Shown: positions 44,637 to 55,921, counted from the first letter of the stretch. The stretch is 64,000 bases of DNA from Avena insularis (GCA_023614405.1 CM042688.1:440376028-440440027); one strand, 5' to 3'. Numbers and translations are program-made. The notes: generated by a model not told the origin, from the sequence alone.

Positions 44637-45255
44637 GCCTCACCAAAAAGAAGACCCACAAGCGCATACCTGAGAAGCAGGCGTTTGTCGGAGTACTGGC
44701 ACATGGGGTACCACTATCCTGCGGCCGACGGGCCCCCTGATAGGGCCACTGCTTCCTCCAGAAGCAGAAGCACGAGGCAGACATCCTCGAGAGGGAAACC
44801 TGAGGCTATCGCCTCGAGAGGGGGACTCGCCTGAGTCCTCCCATATACTGTGGTGGAGAACCAACTCGCCTGGGTCCTCTAGCGAGCCTCGCATGCTTCG
44901 AAGCGTGCCCTAGGGGTACGTTCGTAATCACAGGGCAAAAGGAAGGAAGAGGACAAAACCCTGCAAGAAAGGTCAGGGCAGGGTGGACCGCGTTAGTAAA
45001 GAGGAGGCGGACCATCCTATTCTAGTGCAAAGGCATCACGGTTGAAGCTGTCCCTTGCCATTTCGGTGCCAAGGAGACAAGGAAGGCGTCGGGTAGTGAA
45101 GGACGACGTCAGACACCCCCGCTTTCGAAGGACTAGAGGGCGCCTAGGACGATGGACCGAGTTCATAGAAAGTAGCCTGGTAGACCGGGTCTTCCAGGAC
45201 AGGAAGGTGGTGACCCTTCACGCCCAGCATTTTTGGGGAAGTGGCCCGGCCACCC

Positions 45256-45264
45256 TATATAAGG
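45256..45264 (+). promoter_or_regulatory. TATA box of Tat-0 LTR
   Basis: CACCCTATATAAGGAGACC about 290 bases before the LTR end. Confidence 0.75.
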
Positions 45265-45554
45265 AGACCTTATCCTACCTTAGAATGTGTTGATCCTAGC
45301 AATCTGTAACCCTAGACATTGGCACACCATTGTACCGTCGCGAAGCACCGCGAGCAATATAACCAATCAAGAGTAGGGGATTTACCTCCTCACGAGGGTC
45401 CCGAACCTAGGTAAAAAACCATGTCAAAATCTCTGTCGTCCTCGTGCGTTGCCATCTCCGCCTTTGCTGAGAATCTTGGAACACATGTTCAGCTCCCTCT
45501 CAAACACAGGGCTTGTTGGACCCCTTGTTCCTTCACGAGACTCTTTCTCTGACA

Positions 45555-45576
45555 TTTGGCGCTCTAGGTAGGATGC
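45555..45576 (+). other. Primer binding site of Tat-0
   Basis: TTTGGCGCTCTAGGTAGGAT follows the LTR end GACA. TGGCGC primer sites are usual in the Tat lineage. Confidence 0.65.
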
Positions 45577-45742
45577 TAAGACGTGTTTTGGATACCTTTG
45601 CCAACTCCATCGGCATGTCAGCTCGCACCGAGACACGGGCGAACCGCCCTCCGCCGCGCGGCAAGCCAGGCTCAGATAGAGCCTGCCCCCAGACGCACAT
45701 CACCGGAGCCGTCCTCATGGACGGAGGATGAGCAGGGCTCCT

Positions 45743-46293
45743 TGTTGGGGATATGCCAAATGGGTACCCTCATCGCATGTCACCAATCCGCCTAACCCGG
45801 GTGGCCCATAGTTGGTAGCAAGGCCTATGGCCTGCTGGGTGACCTAGTTAGACAGATCCAAAAGGGAGGCCCATGCCGGATAAAGGAAGGCTACGCAGGA
45901 GTCACTGACATACTCGAAGCCTAGGAGTACAAGACATGGAAGACTAGTTCGTATTAGTGTAAGAGTCTTTAACTTGTCCGGCAAGGACCTTTCCATGTAA
46001 ACCCTAGGTCTTGGCACCTTTATAAGCCGGTCTGTGGGAGCCTTTAGGGCAGACAACCTCTTAGATTGCTACGTACAATGTGTAACACCTCGCACAACGA
46101 ACCTATCTCTATAACTCAGCAAATTGCCATTATAGTGATTTATAGAAGGAGTAGAGTTCTTCCACCATTGTGGGACTTGAACCTGGGTAAGCTGTGTTAC
46201 CTCATACTCGCCAACTCTCCGCCTTACTCCCACGTCTCTAAACACGCACTGTGAGAACCCCTCTATGGTGTACTTGTCGGCAATACCACGACT
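45743..46293 (+). repeat. Tat-1 5' LTR
   Basis: Starts TGTTGGGGATATGCC and ends near ATACCACGACT at 46293, where CA would be expected. TATA box CTTTATAAGCC at 46021-46026. Confidence 0.75.
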
Positions 46294-46313
46294 GTTGGCA
46301 CCCACCGTGGGGC
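46294..46313 (+). other. Primer binding site of Tat-1
   Basis: GTTGGCACCCACCGTGGGGC, one base different from the Tat-2 site at 55357. Confidence 0.75.
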
Positions 46314-46579
46314 AAGAGGCGCTTCGAGCTCTACATCGGGCGAGGTCCAATCTTTTTGCAGGAATCAGTGACACCGTAGCCATCGGACGCGTTCTCTTCT
46401 CCGGCAACGTCCCAATCGTCCCTCTAGATGAGTTCTGGGTGCCGGCAAAGATGAACCCTACGCACTGCTCTGTCATCCCCTTCGGAGACATCCACATCTT
46501 CATCGGCGAAACCGACTCGGGTCCTAGATCCCAGGAAGTTAGAAACTCTTCATGCCCCGCACGGACCGCCTATGAGTAG
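46312..46579 (+). pseudogene. Tat-1 leader ORF
   Basis: An open frame runs through the leader right after the primer site, to TAG at 46577-46579. It encodes GISDTVAIGRVLFSGNVPIV and DEFWVPAKMN. Tat-2 has an ORF at the same place (55395-55724) with a similar order of features (a G-G/V-rich start, then LFVKLGAH). No ATG needs to start it, so translation may run from an upstream non-ATG or be an evolutionary remnant of gag. I cannot assign a function. Confidence 0.35.
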
Positions 46580-46626
46580 GACACGTTCGCAGAAGGATTT
46601 GGGCCATACCTCTCCTTGGAGTATGG

Positions 46627-47110
46627 TTGCTCGGATCAGGAAAATTCAAGGCCCACCCAAACCGCCCTGTACAGGATATAATGGTGGAAGGACCCCGCAA
46701 ATCTGCTTGCCTTCCCCGAGTGTTAGAGATGCACAAGTCACATTTTGTCGGCGTAGTCACCATCTTCGATCTGGCTAGATGCGTTCAAAGGGATGGAGAA
46801 CCTCCCCGCAAATACCTCGCTAGATGGATGAGGGTGAGGGAAACCCTAGAGGGCGACCACGCTGACGAGCTCGTGTACCACTTCGTGGAAGGGCTCACAC
46901 CTGGAACACTCCTCCGGCATACCTTCTGAAGGCGGAAAGCCGCAGGCCCTCTCACCCTTGGTGAGATGGTCACCATCATCAACAAATACGTGGACGCTGA
47001 GGAGAACACCCAACCTATGCATGGGTCGGAAGCCGGAGGAAACAACAACAATGGCCCGCCTCCATCACCCTCCACATCCACCATCGTCAAAATTGAAGCC
47101 AACTCCGACT
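46627..47110 (+). pseudogene. Tat-1 extra gag-like module (partial)
   Basis: It encodes the C-terminal half of a Tat-type capsid region: DLARCVQRDGEPPRKYLARW, a LVYHFVEGLTPGTLLRHTF-like part, a TGA at 46927-46929, then PLTLGEMVTIINKYVDAEE. The main gag of the same element repeats this order at 48890-49140 (LQRCVQEKDETSRAYLSHW, TFVDGLEKGTLLHHKL, LTLNAMIAMASKFAAADD). So Tat-1 holds two diverged copies of the capsid C-terminal region, of which this one lacks the N-terminal half. It may come from recombination with another Tat family. Confidence 0.6.
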
Positions 47111-48166
47111 CCGTCCTTGACGCGCTTTAACATCAATATGGATGGCGGTGGCTCAAACGCTAACTGGGAGGAATATGATGCTGTTATGAGGGAGATCGAG
47201 CAGGAGATTGAGAAGGAGGAGCGTGCCGAGAAGGCCAACACTTCCCACCAGGTGCTAGTAGCCATTAGTAGCGTGATGGAAGAAGACTGACAGGAACTAG
47301 AACATGAGAGAGCTCCGCCCACGCCAACGGATACTAGAGCAGCAGCAGCCAAGAAGGCCGCCGAGCCCCCGGCTCCGGCCAAGGCCATGCCTCCTCCGGT
47401 CATCTGCCCGCAACTGGCACAGGAACTCACCACAGCCCCTAGTACTGCCTGACAATCAAATCAGCCGCCAATGCAACCATCAACGTCTGCAGTTGGCAAC
47501 CCATTGGCCACTCCCGCTGAAAAAGAAATCTACGACGCACTCCTTGTCGAGCCTATCACCGTCGCCCATATCCGGAGCGTTATGGAGCTTGATGAGAAGC
47601 GCGGAAATCTTGGCGGAGGCTAAGTGCATTGCAGAGCAAGGCGCTAAGCTGGATGAAGACATGGCTAAGGCGCAACAATCAATCAAGGCGGCAAGAGCTA
47701 TGGAGGCCGAGTACAAGCAATTGTTGTCAAAGGAAAAGGCAAAGAAAGTGCCAGCTCACGTCGTTGAAGACCCAGGCGTTCGGAGAAGGTTTGAGTATGA
47801 CGGATCTAAGCTGACAAAACCACCCCGTATATTGATTCAGAGGGGAGGCAAATCATGCCAACTCCCGCCCTCAACATCGCCATCACCAAGACCCTCCTAG
47901 AACAGGACAGGTCGCCAGAAGCAGTTGCTCAGGTGTATGACCTCGTCGCTAAGGCATGCAAGCAATAGGAGAAGGCTGCCTCGCAGAGGCTTGATTCCAA
48001 CCCGGAGCTTTGCTAGTCAACCCTGAACAACCGCAGAAGGCCCAAATCTCCCCGTGACAAAGGATCGCGTACAGGCTCTATAGAGCAAAGACGGAGGGAG
48101 GCACGCAACAGGACTGACACCATCCGCATATCCTCCGATCATGGAGAAAAGGATCGTCCCTGCCGA
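47110..48166 (+). pseudogene. Tat-1 gag N-terminal region (broken)
   Basis: Charged helical frames, AVMREIEQEIEKEERAEKAN at about 47180-47240, Pro/Ala-rich linker near 47330-47460, and another helical part near 47620-47740, AKAQQSIKAARAMEAEYKQL. Frames change several times. Tat gag proteins have a long poorly conserved N-terminal coiled-coil region before the capsid part, and this fits. No catalytic motif. Confidence 0.5.
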
Positions 48167-49602
48167 TTGCCACCTCCACCACCATCTCGGTGTCACGAGG
48201 AACTAGAGTCGTGCCACCATACAAGCATGCCACCGCCAAAGCGTCCCCAGGCTAGCATCGTTATACGCGACCAGGGCGAGCAGCCACGGCATGCCGGAGA
48301 GCGCAGCAGCATTGAAGGACATAGGAGTAGGTCCCACAAGGAGCCGCCACGTCCGACAAGTAACCGCGACAAGCGTGAGGAGTCGCACGAGGGGCACAAC
48401 AATAAAGCTAACCCATCGCCTCCACCACCATCGTCGCCACCTAGCAGCCATCATGGCAGAGGGCATGGTGGATCCCATAGATCACGCCACAACTCCCCTC
48501 CCCATGACGGAAAAGGGAAGCAATCAGAGTCGTATGATGCGCGTACGCGGCTGGACAAGATCCAAGAAGCTCGGGAGCTCCCATACCTTGGGCCACGTTG
48601 TTTTGGACCAGTCATATGGGCCATAACCTACCCCAAGGGCCTCCGGATAGATAAGACCATCAAACCTTACAACAGCACTAACATGCCAGCAACATGGTTA
48701 CAGGACTACAGCGAAGCGATTCAGATCGGAGGGGGAAACCCCAATGTCACTTTCAAGTACCTCCCACTCATGCTGACCGGCACCGCCCGACAATGGATCG
48801 ACGACTCACCGTAGAAATTAATATGTAATTGGTTGGACATGCATGAAGCGTTCACCAAGAACTTCGAGGGTACGTACAAACATCCCTGCACTGTCGGAGA
48901 CCTGCAGCGGTGTGTGCAAGAGAAGGATGAAACCTCTCGTGCTTACCTCTCTCACTGGCTGGATATGAAAAATTCCCGCGCAGGGGTGCACGAATAGACC
49001 GCTATGGCCACCTTCGTCGATGGTCTGGAAAAGGGAACTTTGCTCCACCATAAGTTGAAGCGCAAGCAAGACAACAATGAACTCACCCTCAACGCAATGA
49101 TCGCCATGGCTAGCAAGTTCGCCGCTGCTGATGACAACACACACGGATCACTGCCGGCAATAGCAATCCCTGCCTAGGCTAGAAAAAACAACAATAATAA
49201 GCGGAGAATCTGCCCGAAGAAAAGCAAGTAGCCGACATGGTCGCCGCAACATTCACTGGCAGAGGCGGAGGCGGACAGCGTGGATGTGGCCGGGGGGCTA
49301 GCAGTGGCCAACAGAGGAGTGACACTACACCCTCAGCACCCCGCGTTCCCGAGACGTACGAAGAGTACCGTGATATGTCGTGCTTCGTCCACCTTGGCGG
49401 GAACTGCAAGGCCACCCACACCAACCGCCAATGCAAATTTGTCAACGATCTCAAGGAGGACCCTGAGTCTGGCTATAAGAAAAGTCGGAAGAACAGACCC
49501 CGTGGAAAGGGCAAAGGGAAGAAGAAGGAGGAAGATCCCAAGGAATCAAGCGATATGGATGAAGACGTGGAACCCAAAGGCTCCGACAATGGAGAGGATT
49601 AA
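48167..49602 (+). pseudogene. Tat-1 gag (broken)
   Basis: A basic His/Ser/Arg-rich region (48190-48540) is followed by the capsid part PATWLQDYSEAIQIGGGN, LMLTGTARQWIDDSP, TAG at 48812-48814, AFTKNFEGTY, LQRCVQEKDE and GLEKGTLLHH, with TAG codons near 48995 and 49176. After a shift a Gly/Arg-rich stretch leads to the Tat knuckle CFVHLGGNCKATHTNRQC (about 49380-49435). The frame ends with a Lys/acidic tail and TAA at 49600-49602. Stops are nearly all TAG. Confidence 0.82.
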
Positions 49603-49730
49603 GGGAAAATCCCTTTGAAAAGAATGCTCCGTGTTACCATACCTTCCTTGGCACTCCCACCGTCCGGGCCCAGAAAACCTCTTTGAGGATACTAATGGCT
49701 ACCCTCCCTCCGGTTCCCTAGTACGTTAGG

Positions 49731-50200
49731 TGGTCGGAAGTTCCAATTACTTGGGATAGGAAGGATCACCCAGATCTTAGCCCAACAGAGAACCAGTATG
49801 CCATGGTCATCAACCCTCTGATTGACGACACATAGTTCACCAAGTGCCTCGTGGACAGTGGAAGCAGCATCAACATCATGTACCTGGATACACTGCACAA
49901 GATGAACTTGATGGAGACCCAGCTAAGAAAGAGCAACACCGTGTTCCATGGGGTTGTCCCTGGCTGACAAGCAAATTCCCTAGGCTGTATCACTCTTCCA
50001 GTCGCCTTTGGTGATATTAACAATTACCGCCAAGAACGCATGACCTTTGAAGTGGTGCCTTTCAAAAGCGTGTACCATGTCATCTATGGACGCGACATCT
50101 TCCACTCCTTCCTTGTAAGGCCATGCTTTGTCTACAATAAGCTCAAGATTCCCGGACCAAACGGCGTCATCACCGTTGACGGAAGCTTCACCAAGGCATG
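49731..50200 (+). pseudogene. Tat-1 protease (broken)
   Basis: Frame from about 49731 on. CLVDSGSSINIMY carries the catalytic D-S-G with the Asp codon at 49853-49855. GDINNYRQERMTFEVVPF and YGRDIFHSFL follow, and then KLKIPGPNGVITVDGSF, which is typical for Tat proteases. In-frame TAG near 49832, TGA near 49966 and TGA near 50200 interrupt it. The same frame continues into RT. Confidence 0.82.
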
Positions 50201-51523
50201 AGAGTGCAAGCTCAGTGAGACCGCCTTCGCCGAAGCAGTCCTCTATGGTGAGGAGTGTAAGGAGATCCAGAACCAGGTCGATGCCTTAGAGATGCCGGCT
50301 TCGAAGAAGCAGATCACTGCTGCCGAACTTGCATTCAAGGCCGCCATCAAGACCAAGCCGGTGGAGCTTGTTGAAGGAGATTCCTCCAAGACCACTGCCA
50401 TTGGCACAAACCTAGATCCCAAATAGGAAAGCACGCTCGTCGAGTTCCTCCGTGAGAATAGGGACATCTTTGCATGGCAACCTGCCGACATGAAAGGTGT
50501 ACCTAGGGAACTTGTCGGGCATAGCTTGAATATCGATCCTAATGCCAAACCAGTGAAGCAACCTCTACGATGCTTTGGTGATGAAAGACGAAGGGCTATA
50601 GGCAAACAAATAGCTAGGTTACTTAAGGCTAGCGTTATCCGAGAAGATATTCACACCCGATGGGTGGCAAATCTTGTACTTGTCCCCAAAAAGGGAACCA
50701 ATGATTTAAGAATGTGCGTTGATTACACCGGCTTGAACAAAGCATGTCCGAAGGATCCGTTTGCTTTGATCCACATTGACCAAGTCATTGACTCGATGGC
50801 CGGCTCGGAACTGATGCTTATTCAGGATACCACCAGATCCGGATGTGAAAGTCGGACCAACTGGCCACTTTGTTCACCACACCCTACGGCGCGTATTTCT
50901 ACGTCATGATGCCCTTTGGGTTGAAAAACACCGGTGCTACCTACCAGTGTACAATGCAACATTGCCTACACGACCAAATAGGTCACAACATACATGCTTA
51001 AATGGACGACATCGCGGTAATGTCAAAGAAATCAAATGATCTTATCGCTGACTTGCAGGAAACCTTCGACAATCTCTAGAAATATAACATGATGCTAAAC
51101 CCCAAGAAATGCGTCTACGGGGTACCCTCTGGCAAACTGTTGGGCTTCATCATTTTGCATCGCGGAATCGAGCTGAACCTAGGGAAAATTAAGGCCATCC
51201 TCGACATCAAACATCCGACATGCCTGAAGGACGTACAAAGGCTCATAGGCTGCATCGCAGCAGTAAGTCGGTTCATTAGCCGACTTGGTGAAAGGGCTAT
51301 GCCGCTCTACAAGTTGCTCAAGAAGGCGGACAAATTCACATGGACAGACGAGGCTGACGAGGCACTTCAGGAGTTGAAGAGAATACTCTCCTCCCCGCCC
51401 ATACTTGCAGCATCGGTGTCAAGGGAGCCTATGTTAGTTTACATGGCGGCAACCAACCGGGTAATCAACATTTTCATCGTGGTGGAGCGCAAGGAACCAA
51501 TGCACGAATACGAAGTTCAGTGA
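50201..51523 (+). pseudogene. Tat-1 reverse transcriptase (broken)
   Basis: A linker ends in a TAG at 50424-50426 directly before ESTLVEFLRENRDIFAW. PRELVGHSLNID, VANLVLVPKKGTNDLRMCVD and LNKACPKDPF follow in frame. A shift lies near 50830. After it MMPFGLKNTGATYQ is visible. The catalytic motif, YVDD in relatives, reads here as a stop followed by MDDIAV (about 51000), so it is inactive. The thumb and connection read KCVYGVPSGKLLGF and RLGERAMPLYKLLKKADKF, and the frame closes with TGA 51521-51523. Confidence 0.85.
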
Positions 51524-52250
51524 CCTGTTTACTATGTAAGCGAGGTCTTGACCGAATCCAATCAGCATTACCCGCACTACCAAAAGATAGCTTATGGAGT
51601 TTTCCTTGCTTCATGCAAGCTAAGGCATTATTTCCAGGAGCACCCTATCACAGTGGTGAAAAAAGCTCCACTGTCCGACATCATCAACAACAGCGACGCT
51701 ACAAGGAGAGTGGCAAAGTGGGGCATTGAACTTGCCGCCTTTGAAATCACCTACAAGAGACGCGACACTATCAAATCACAAGCATTGGTGGATTTTCTCG
51801 TGGATTGGACAGAACTGCCAGAAGACACTCCTGTGCTAAAGCCAGAATATTGGGTCATGCACTTTGACGGATCAAAGTTACTCAACGGCTCGGGGGATGG
51901 TGTATTATTACAATCATCAACAAGAGAAAAATTGCAATATGTCCTGCAGATTCACTTTAATGCTACCAACAACATGGCGGAGTACGAGGCCCTCATTCAT
52001 GGACTTCGCGTAGCCAAGGATATTGGCATCAAGCGCATGGAGATTCCGACTTGGTTGCGCAGCAAGTAGCTGGCACCTAGAACGCGCGGAACCCTATGAT
52101 GGCGGCATATCGAGACGAAGTAGACAAAATAGCCAATTGCTTCGACGGCTACGAATTCAAGTATGTCAAAGGGAGGAGAATGAGGTGGTAGATCTGCTGT
52201 CAAAGCTTGGATCAGCCCGCCGACCAATTCTGCCAGGCGTTTTCCTAGAA
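51524..52250 (+). pseudogene. Tat-1 RNase H and additional RNase H (broken)
   Basis: First the usual Gypsy RNase H remnant (YYVSEVLTESNQHYPHYQK, LRHYFQEHPITVV, RVAKWGIELAAFEITYK). Then comes a second RNase H module: VMHFDGSKLLNGSGDGVLL with its Asp, NNMAEYEALIHGLRVAKD with its Glu, and a damaged third motif near 52045, where the expected GDSDLV is frameshifted. A second, archaeal-type RNase H is a known trait of the Tat lineage. Near 52130-52200 the tail ends in a VDLLSKLGS-like piece that leads to integrase. Confidence 0.82.
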
Positions 52251-52267
52251 CATTTCGGACCCCATCC

Positions 52268-53628
52268 GTGAAGGAAGCAGACCTCGACAACCTGGATAGA
52301 GTGGACTCATTTGCTAACACAGTAATAGTGACCTCTCCGGCTTGGACGAAACCGTTCATGGACTATCTACAAGATGGAACTTTGTGCACCGATGAAGTCG
52401 AAAGTCGGCAAATAGCACGAAGAGCGAAAGGCTACTCCATCATTGACAGCCAGCTTTACAAAAGAAGTACCACAGGAGTTTTCCATCGATGCGTCTCCTA
52501 GCAGCAAGGTATCGAAATCCTTAGAGAAATACACCTCGAAGATTGCGGGCATCACACCGCTACCCGGTCGTTGGTGGCTAAGGCCTTGCGACAAGGATTC
52601 TATTGGTTAACTGCCAAGGTGGATGCCTGCAAGTTGGTACAAACATGCCTTAGGTCTAATTTCTATGCAAGACAACCAAGTGTTCCAGCTGAAGAATTGC
52701 AAACAATACCAATAACTTGGCCATTTGCAGTCTGGGGGCTGGACATGGTGGGACCTTTGCAGACAACACCCTGTGGATTCACACACTTTCTAGTAAAAGT
52801 GGACAAATTCACAAAATGGATTGAAGCTAAACCCATTAGAAAGTTTGATGGGGCAACAACCCTAAAATTTGTCTGGGATCTAGTTGTGAGATTTGGTCTC
52901 CCACACAGCATCAACACCGACAATGCAGAAATTTATCTCTCGGAGAAGTTGAGGAGTACTGTCATGAAAAGGGCATCCGCCTTGACCTAGCATATGTGGC
53001 ACACCCACAATCAAATGGGCAAGTTGAAAGGGCCAATGGACTAATTCTGCACGGAATCAAGCCACGCTTAGAGGCACCGCTACATAGAGCAGTTGGAGCC
53101 TGGGCTAAGGAATTACCATCTATTTTGTGGAGTTTATGAACAACACCCAACAAATCCACCGGATTAACTCCTTTCTTCATGGTTTATGGAGAAGAAGCTG
53201 TCCTCCCATCCAACATCCTCCATGATGCACCAAGAGTTTCCGCCTACAAGGAGGATTATGTTGAAGAATCCAGATGCCTATCTGTGGACCTACTTGAAGA
53301 AGAGCACGTGTTGGCATGCCAGAGATACGCCATCTACCAGCAGAAGCTGAATGGCTACCATAGTCTCCGCATAAGGCATCGCTCGTTTAAAGAGGGGGAT
53401 CTGGTGCTTAGACTCAAGCAGGAGAAATCACACAAACTATCCCCGCCTTGGGAAGGACCGTTTGTCATAAGCAAAGCATTGCTAAATGGTTCCTATTATC
53501 TCGTTGATATTCTCGAGTTGAAAGATAGGCCAAAAAATCGCAAGCGCAAGCAACATGACTCCGATGATAATTACCCGGAGATAGATCGGCCATGGAACAT
53601 AGCACAACTACGTCCCTTTTACACTTAG
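52268..53628 (+). pseudogene. Tat-1 integrase (broken)
   Basis: Linker FMDYLQDGTLCTDEV, then the zinc-binding region with DCGHHTATRSLVAKALRQGF and a C-x4-C piece (one Cys position changed), and a TAG at about 52499. The core has VWGLDMVGPLQ (first Asp), INTDNAEIYLS (second Asp; the usual Gly after Asn is lost) and a frameshifted NGQVERANG (third acidic residue, about 53015). TPNKSTGLTPFF-like text is frameshifted. The C-terminal part from 53179 is open: MVYGEEAVLPS, SFKEGDLVLRLKQ, SPPWEGPFVISKAL, RPWNIAQLRPFYT and TAG at 53626-53628. No chromodomain, as usual for Tat. Confidence 0.85.
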
Positions 53629-53968
53629 CACATTTATATTATGTCATAAATTTCTTATATGTTCAATGAAATAAAGCATTTGGTTCACTCATATTCTTTG
53701 AGTCTTTTACCTCCTTTAGTTGTTCATTTTTGGATCATATAAACCCTTTATGTGCAAGTTTGCATTTGCACTTGTGAAAATTCTGCCTACGGGCGTTAGC
53801 TTAAGTTTTATGGTTTACAGGTTTTCTGAAGTTTTTATGTGGGTTCCGGAGTAGTAACTTCTCGGCACTCAAAGCCGGCGATTTTTCTTTTAGGTTCTTG
53901 ACGGTGCTATTAAGCATCATCACCTGAGGGCATAGTTCTGTGTTCCGAGTCTTCCGTCTCAAGAAAGG
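53629..53968. other. Tat-1 spacer between pol and the antisense gene
   Basis: AT-rich, no coding signal. It would hold the 3' ends and terminators of two convergent transcripts. Nothing more is visible. Confidence 0.45.
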
Positions 53969-54558
53969 TCAAGCATATGAACCAGAATAATGGATAAGCC
54001 AGCTCTTACTTAAAAAGTATACACATGCTGGAAATAGATAAGTAGCAGGAAACTTGAGTACAAGTTTTTTCGCCTTAGCAAAACATAAGTTTTTTCCGCA
54101 TACACATTGCAGAGACACATTTAATACAAACATTGTTTTTTGTGGTTCTACTGTAGGGTGCTTCATGGTGGCATCATCAGGAGAGCCGGGCCGGGAGAGC
54201 TCGTCAAACTCGGAGGGAGATGGGCTAGACTCAGAAGAGGCCATGTCTTCGTCAAGGATCTCGGCAGACACAAAGACATTGGCATTAACCATTCTGGCAA
54301 TCCTGGTGTAAAAGCCAGCAAGGGAATTCCAAATAGCATCACTATCGATCTCCCTCCCTTCCTCATCCAGCTTGGGAAAGCCGGAGGTCACCAGGTCGAT
54401 GTTGGCGTTGTCATAGTGTGCCTTGACCAGAGACAAAGACATCCTAGCACTAGCCCGGATGCAAGAGGCCTTCTAGTCCTTGACCTTGTCAGGAGCTCGA
54501 CGCAGGATCTCCGCGTACTTGGCCGCTGAGTCTGCCGCCTTGATGTTAATCCCTAGAG
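53969..54558 (-). pseudogene. Tat-1 antisense gene, C-terminal part, cut by Tat-2
   Basis: On the minus strand the frame enters from the Tat-2 border, has one TAG (at about 54477, in a KD/stop/KAS context where relatives would have Trp), then runs open through MSLSLVKAHYDNANIDLV, an EGREIDSDAIW-type segment and DEDMASSESSPSPSEFDE, to a stop at 53969. It is the counterpart of the last exon of the Tat-2 antisense gene (62733-63352): both share an alpha-helical part with an A-KI-like pattern ending in an acidic tail. Antisense ORFs between integrase and the 3' LTR are known from Tat-lineage elements. Their function is not known to me. Tat-2 inserted into this gene. Confidence 0.7.
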
Positions 54559-55356
54559 TGTTGGGGGGATACCCCCGGGTAGGGTCACTCCGGGGTATAA
54601 GGGCCGAGTTAGCCGAGGTTCGGCAAGGTCAAAGCGGATGCTGGCCGGGTCACCTCAAGGCAGGTCGGATCACGGAGTAACCCGGACCAGGGGGGACGCC
54701 TAACATTGTCTCATCCGACTTAAGGAGTAAGTCGGAAGTGCTTGTCTAACTTATATGCAGGAACAGGTGTGGCCGTATCTACTATGATCTGGGTCCTCGC
54801 TTAGCTTCTGGGAGAAGGAAGGAATCTCTCTGGTCAAAAAGAAGGTCCGGTACGCACTGCATGAGCGGAGAAAGCAAGGGCAGGACCACCGGGTCGTGGA
54901 CGACAAGGGTGACGACGCCCATGTCGGCCGACGGCCGCCAGAGGCTTACGTCGCTAAAGCATGTGTGTGCGGGGAAAAGCACCCAGTCGGGTTACCACTT
55001 TGGGAGGCATATTCTTAGGAATATGCCTCACGTATGCCCTAGTCGGGGACCGAACTTCCTCTATATAAGGGGGCTAGGTTTTACGGTAGAGGGGGTTGGT
55101 TGAGCTCTAGTTGTTTTGGTGATTCCGTAGGACTAGTTGATCTAGGGTTCTAGGGGAAAATAGTAGGCAAGAGTAAGAGAGCTCCTTCTTCCTCCTCTCG
55201 CCAATACAGCTCAAGGAGCACTTGTAATCCTGCAGATATAGCAATACAAACTTCTGTGTGGAGAATCACTCCACTATCCCTCCCTGGATTCCCCTAGCGT
55301 GTATTAGTCCCCACCTTTAGCCTATCCATGGCATTTGCCGTGACACCACCATGACA
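54559..55356 (+). repeat. Tat-2 5' LTR
   Basis: Starts TGTTGGGGGGATACCCCCGG, a good inverted repeat at the very end (GGGGG/CCCCC), and ends CACCACCATGACA. 798 bases. Confidence 0.88.
55061..55070 (+). promoter_or_regulatory. TATA box of Tat-2 LTR
   Basis: CTATATAAGG about 290 bases before the LTR end, as in Tat-0. Confidence 0.75.
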
Positions 55357-55376
55357 GTTGGCGCCCACCGTGGGGC
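55357..55376 (+). other. Primer binding site of Tat-2
   Basis: GTTGGCGCCCACCGTGGGGC directly after the LTR. Confidence 0.8.
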
Positions 55377-55394
55377 TATGCGGCGCTAGCAGGG

Positions 55395-55724
55395 GTGAAG
55401 ATCCGGACGGGACACCTCATCGGCACCGGCGAACGCGTCGTCTCCGGGCTCATTCAGTGCTTTGGAGCGCTGGATTTCGTCAGCGACAATGCTGGCTGCT
55501 TTGGCACGCGCCCACTTTCGCGCAATGGCCTCTTCGTCAAGCTCGGTGCGCACAAGGTCTACGTTGTTGTGGACATATCATGCGTTCATCCACGCCGCGT
55601 CGTCGATGCAGGGGAACCACCCTCCTTTGTGGCTCATGGTAGCGTATCGCTCCCCGGACCATGCGGAGGTGATGATGATCTGCGCCGGTGCGCGCAAGCA
55701 AGACCAGCACCGGACCGGAGGTAA
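55395..55724 (+). CDS. Tat-2 leader ORF, function unknown
   Basis: An ATG opens a frame at 55395, just after the primer site, and it stays open to a TAA near 55722-55724 region (about 109 codons). It encodes a compact, possibly beta-rich protein: HLIGTGERVVSGLIQCFGAL, then NGLFVKLGAHKVYVVVDI and a Gly/Asp-rich end. It lies in the equivalent place to the Tat-1 leader ORF. I do not recognise a domain. It may be an upstream ORF of gag or a separate small protein. Confidence 0.4.
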   Translation: MKIRTGHLIGTGERVVSGLIQCFGALDFVSDNAGCFGTRPLSRNGLFVKLGAHKVYVVVDISCVHPRRVVDAGEPPSFVAHGSVSLPGPCGGDDDLRRCAQARPAPDRR

Positions 55725-55921
55725 CACCTAAGGCACCGAGGAAAGGTAGAGGACCTCCACTAGAGAGGCCTGAGAACGTACTGAGAGAAGCTATGGATAG
55801 CTTGGCTAACCCGGTAGCAGTAGTGGTAGACCCGGCTCAGGCATAGGCCGAGCTAGAGGAAACTAGGCAAAAGATACTGGAGGGCGCAAAGAAAATAGCC
55901 GCGGCTCAGCAGTCGCTGAAC

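Larger units (their letters stand above)
44637..45742 (+). mobile_element. Tat-0: Tat-lineage Gypsy element, 5' LTR end and leader
   Basis: 44637-45554 is the 3' part of an LTR ending CTCTGACA, followed by primer site TTTGGCGCTCTAGGTAGG (45555-45572). A short internal leader runs to the Tat-1 insertion at 45743. The LTR start is not visible because the CACTA terminus abuts it, so the CACTA element probably inserted into this LTR. The rest of the element must lie beyond the nested insertions, right of the window. Confidence 0.65.
45743..54558 (+). mobile_element. Tat-1: Tat-lineage Gypsy element, cut by Tat-2
   Basis: 5' LTR 45743-46293 (551 bases), primer site, leader ORF, gag-like parts, protease, RT, RNase H, an additional RNase H, integrase, spacer, and an antisense gene cut at 54558 by Tat-2. 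Domain order, the double RNase H and the antisense gene after integrase mark the Tat lineage. The bases before the LTR are CTCCT (45738-45742). The 3' end is outside the window. It sits in the leader of Tat-0. Confidence 0.88.
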
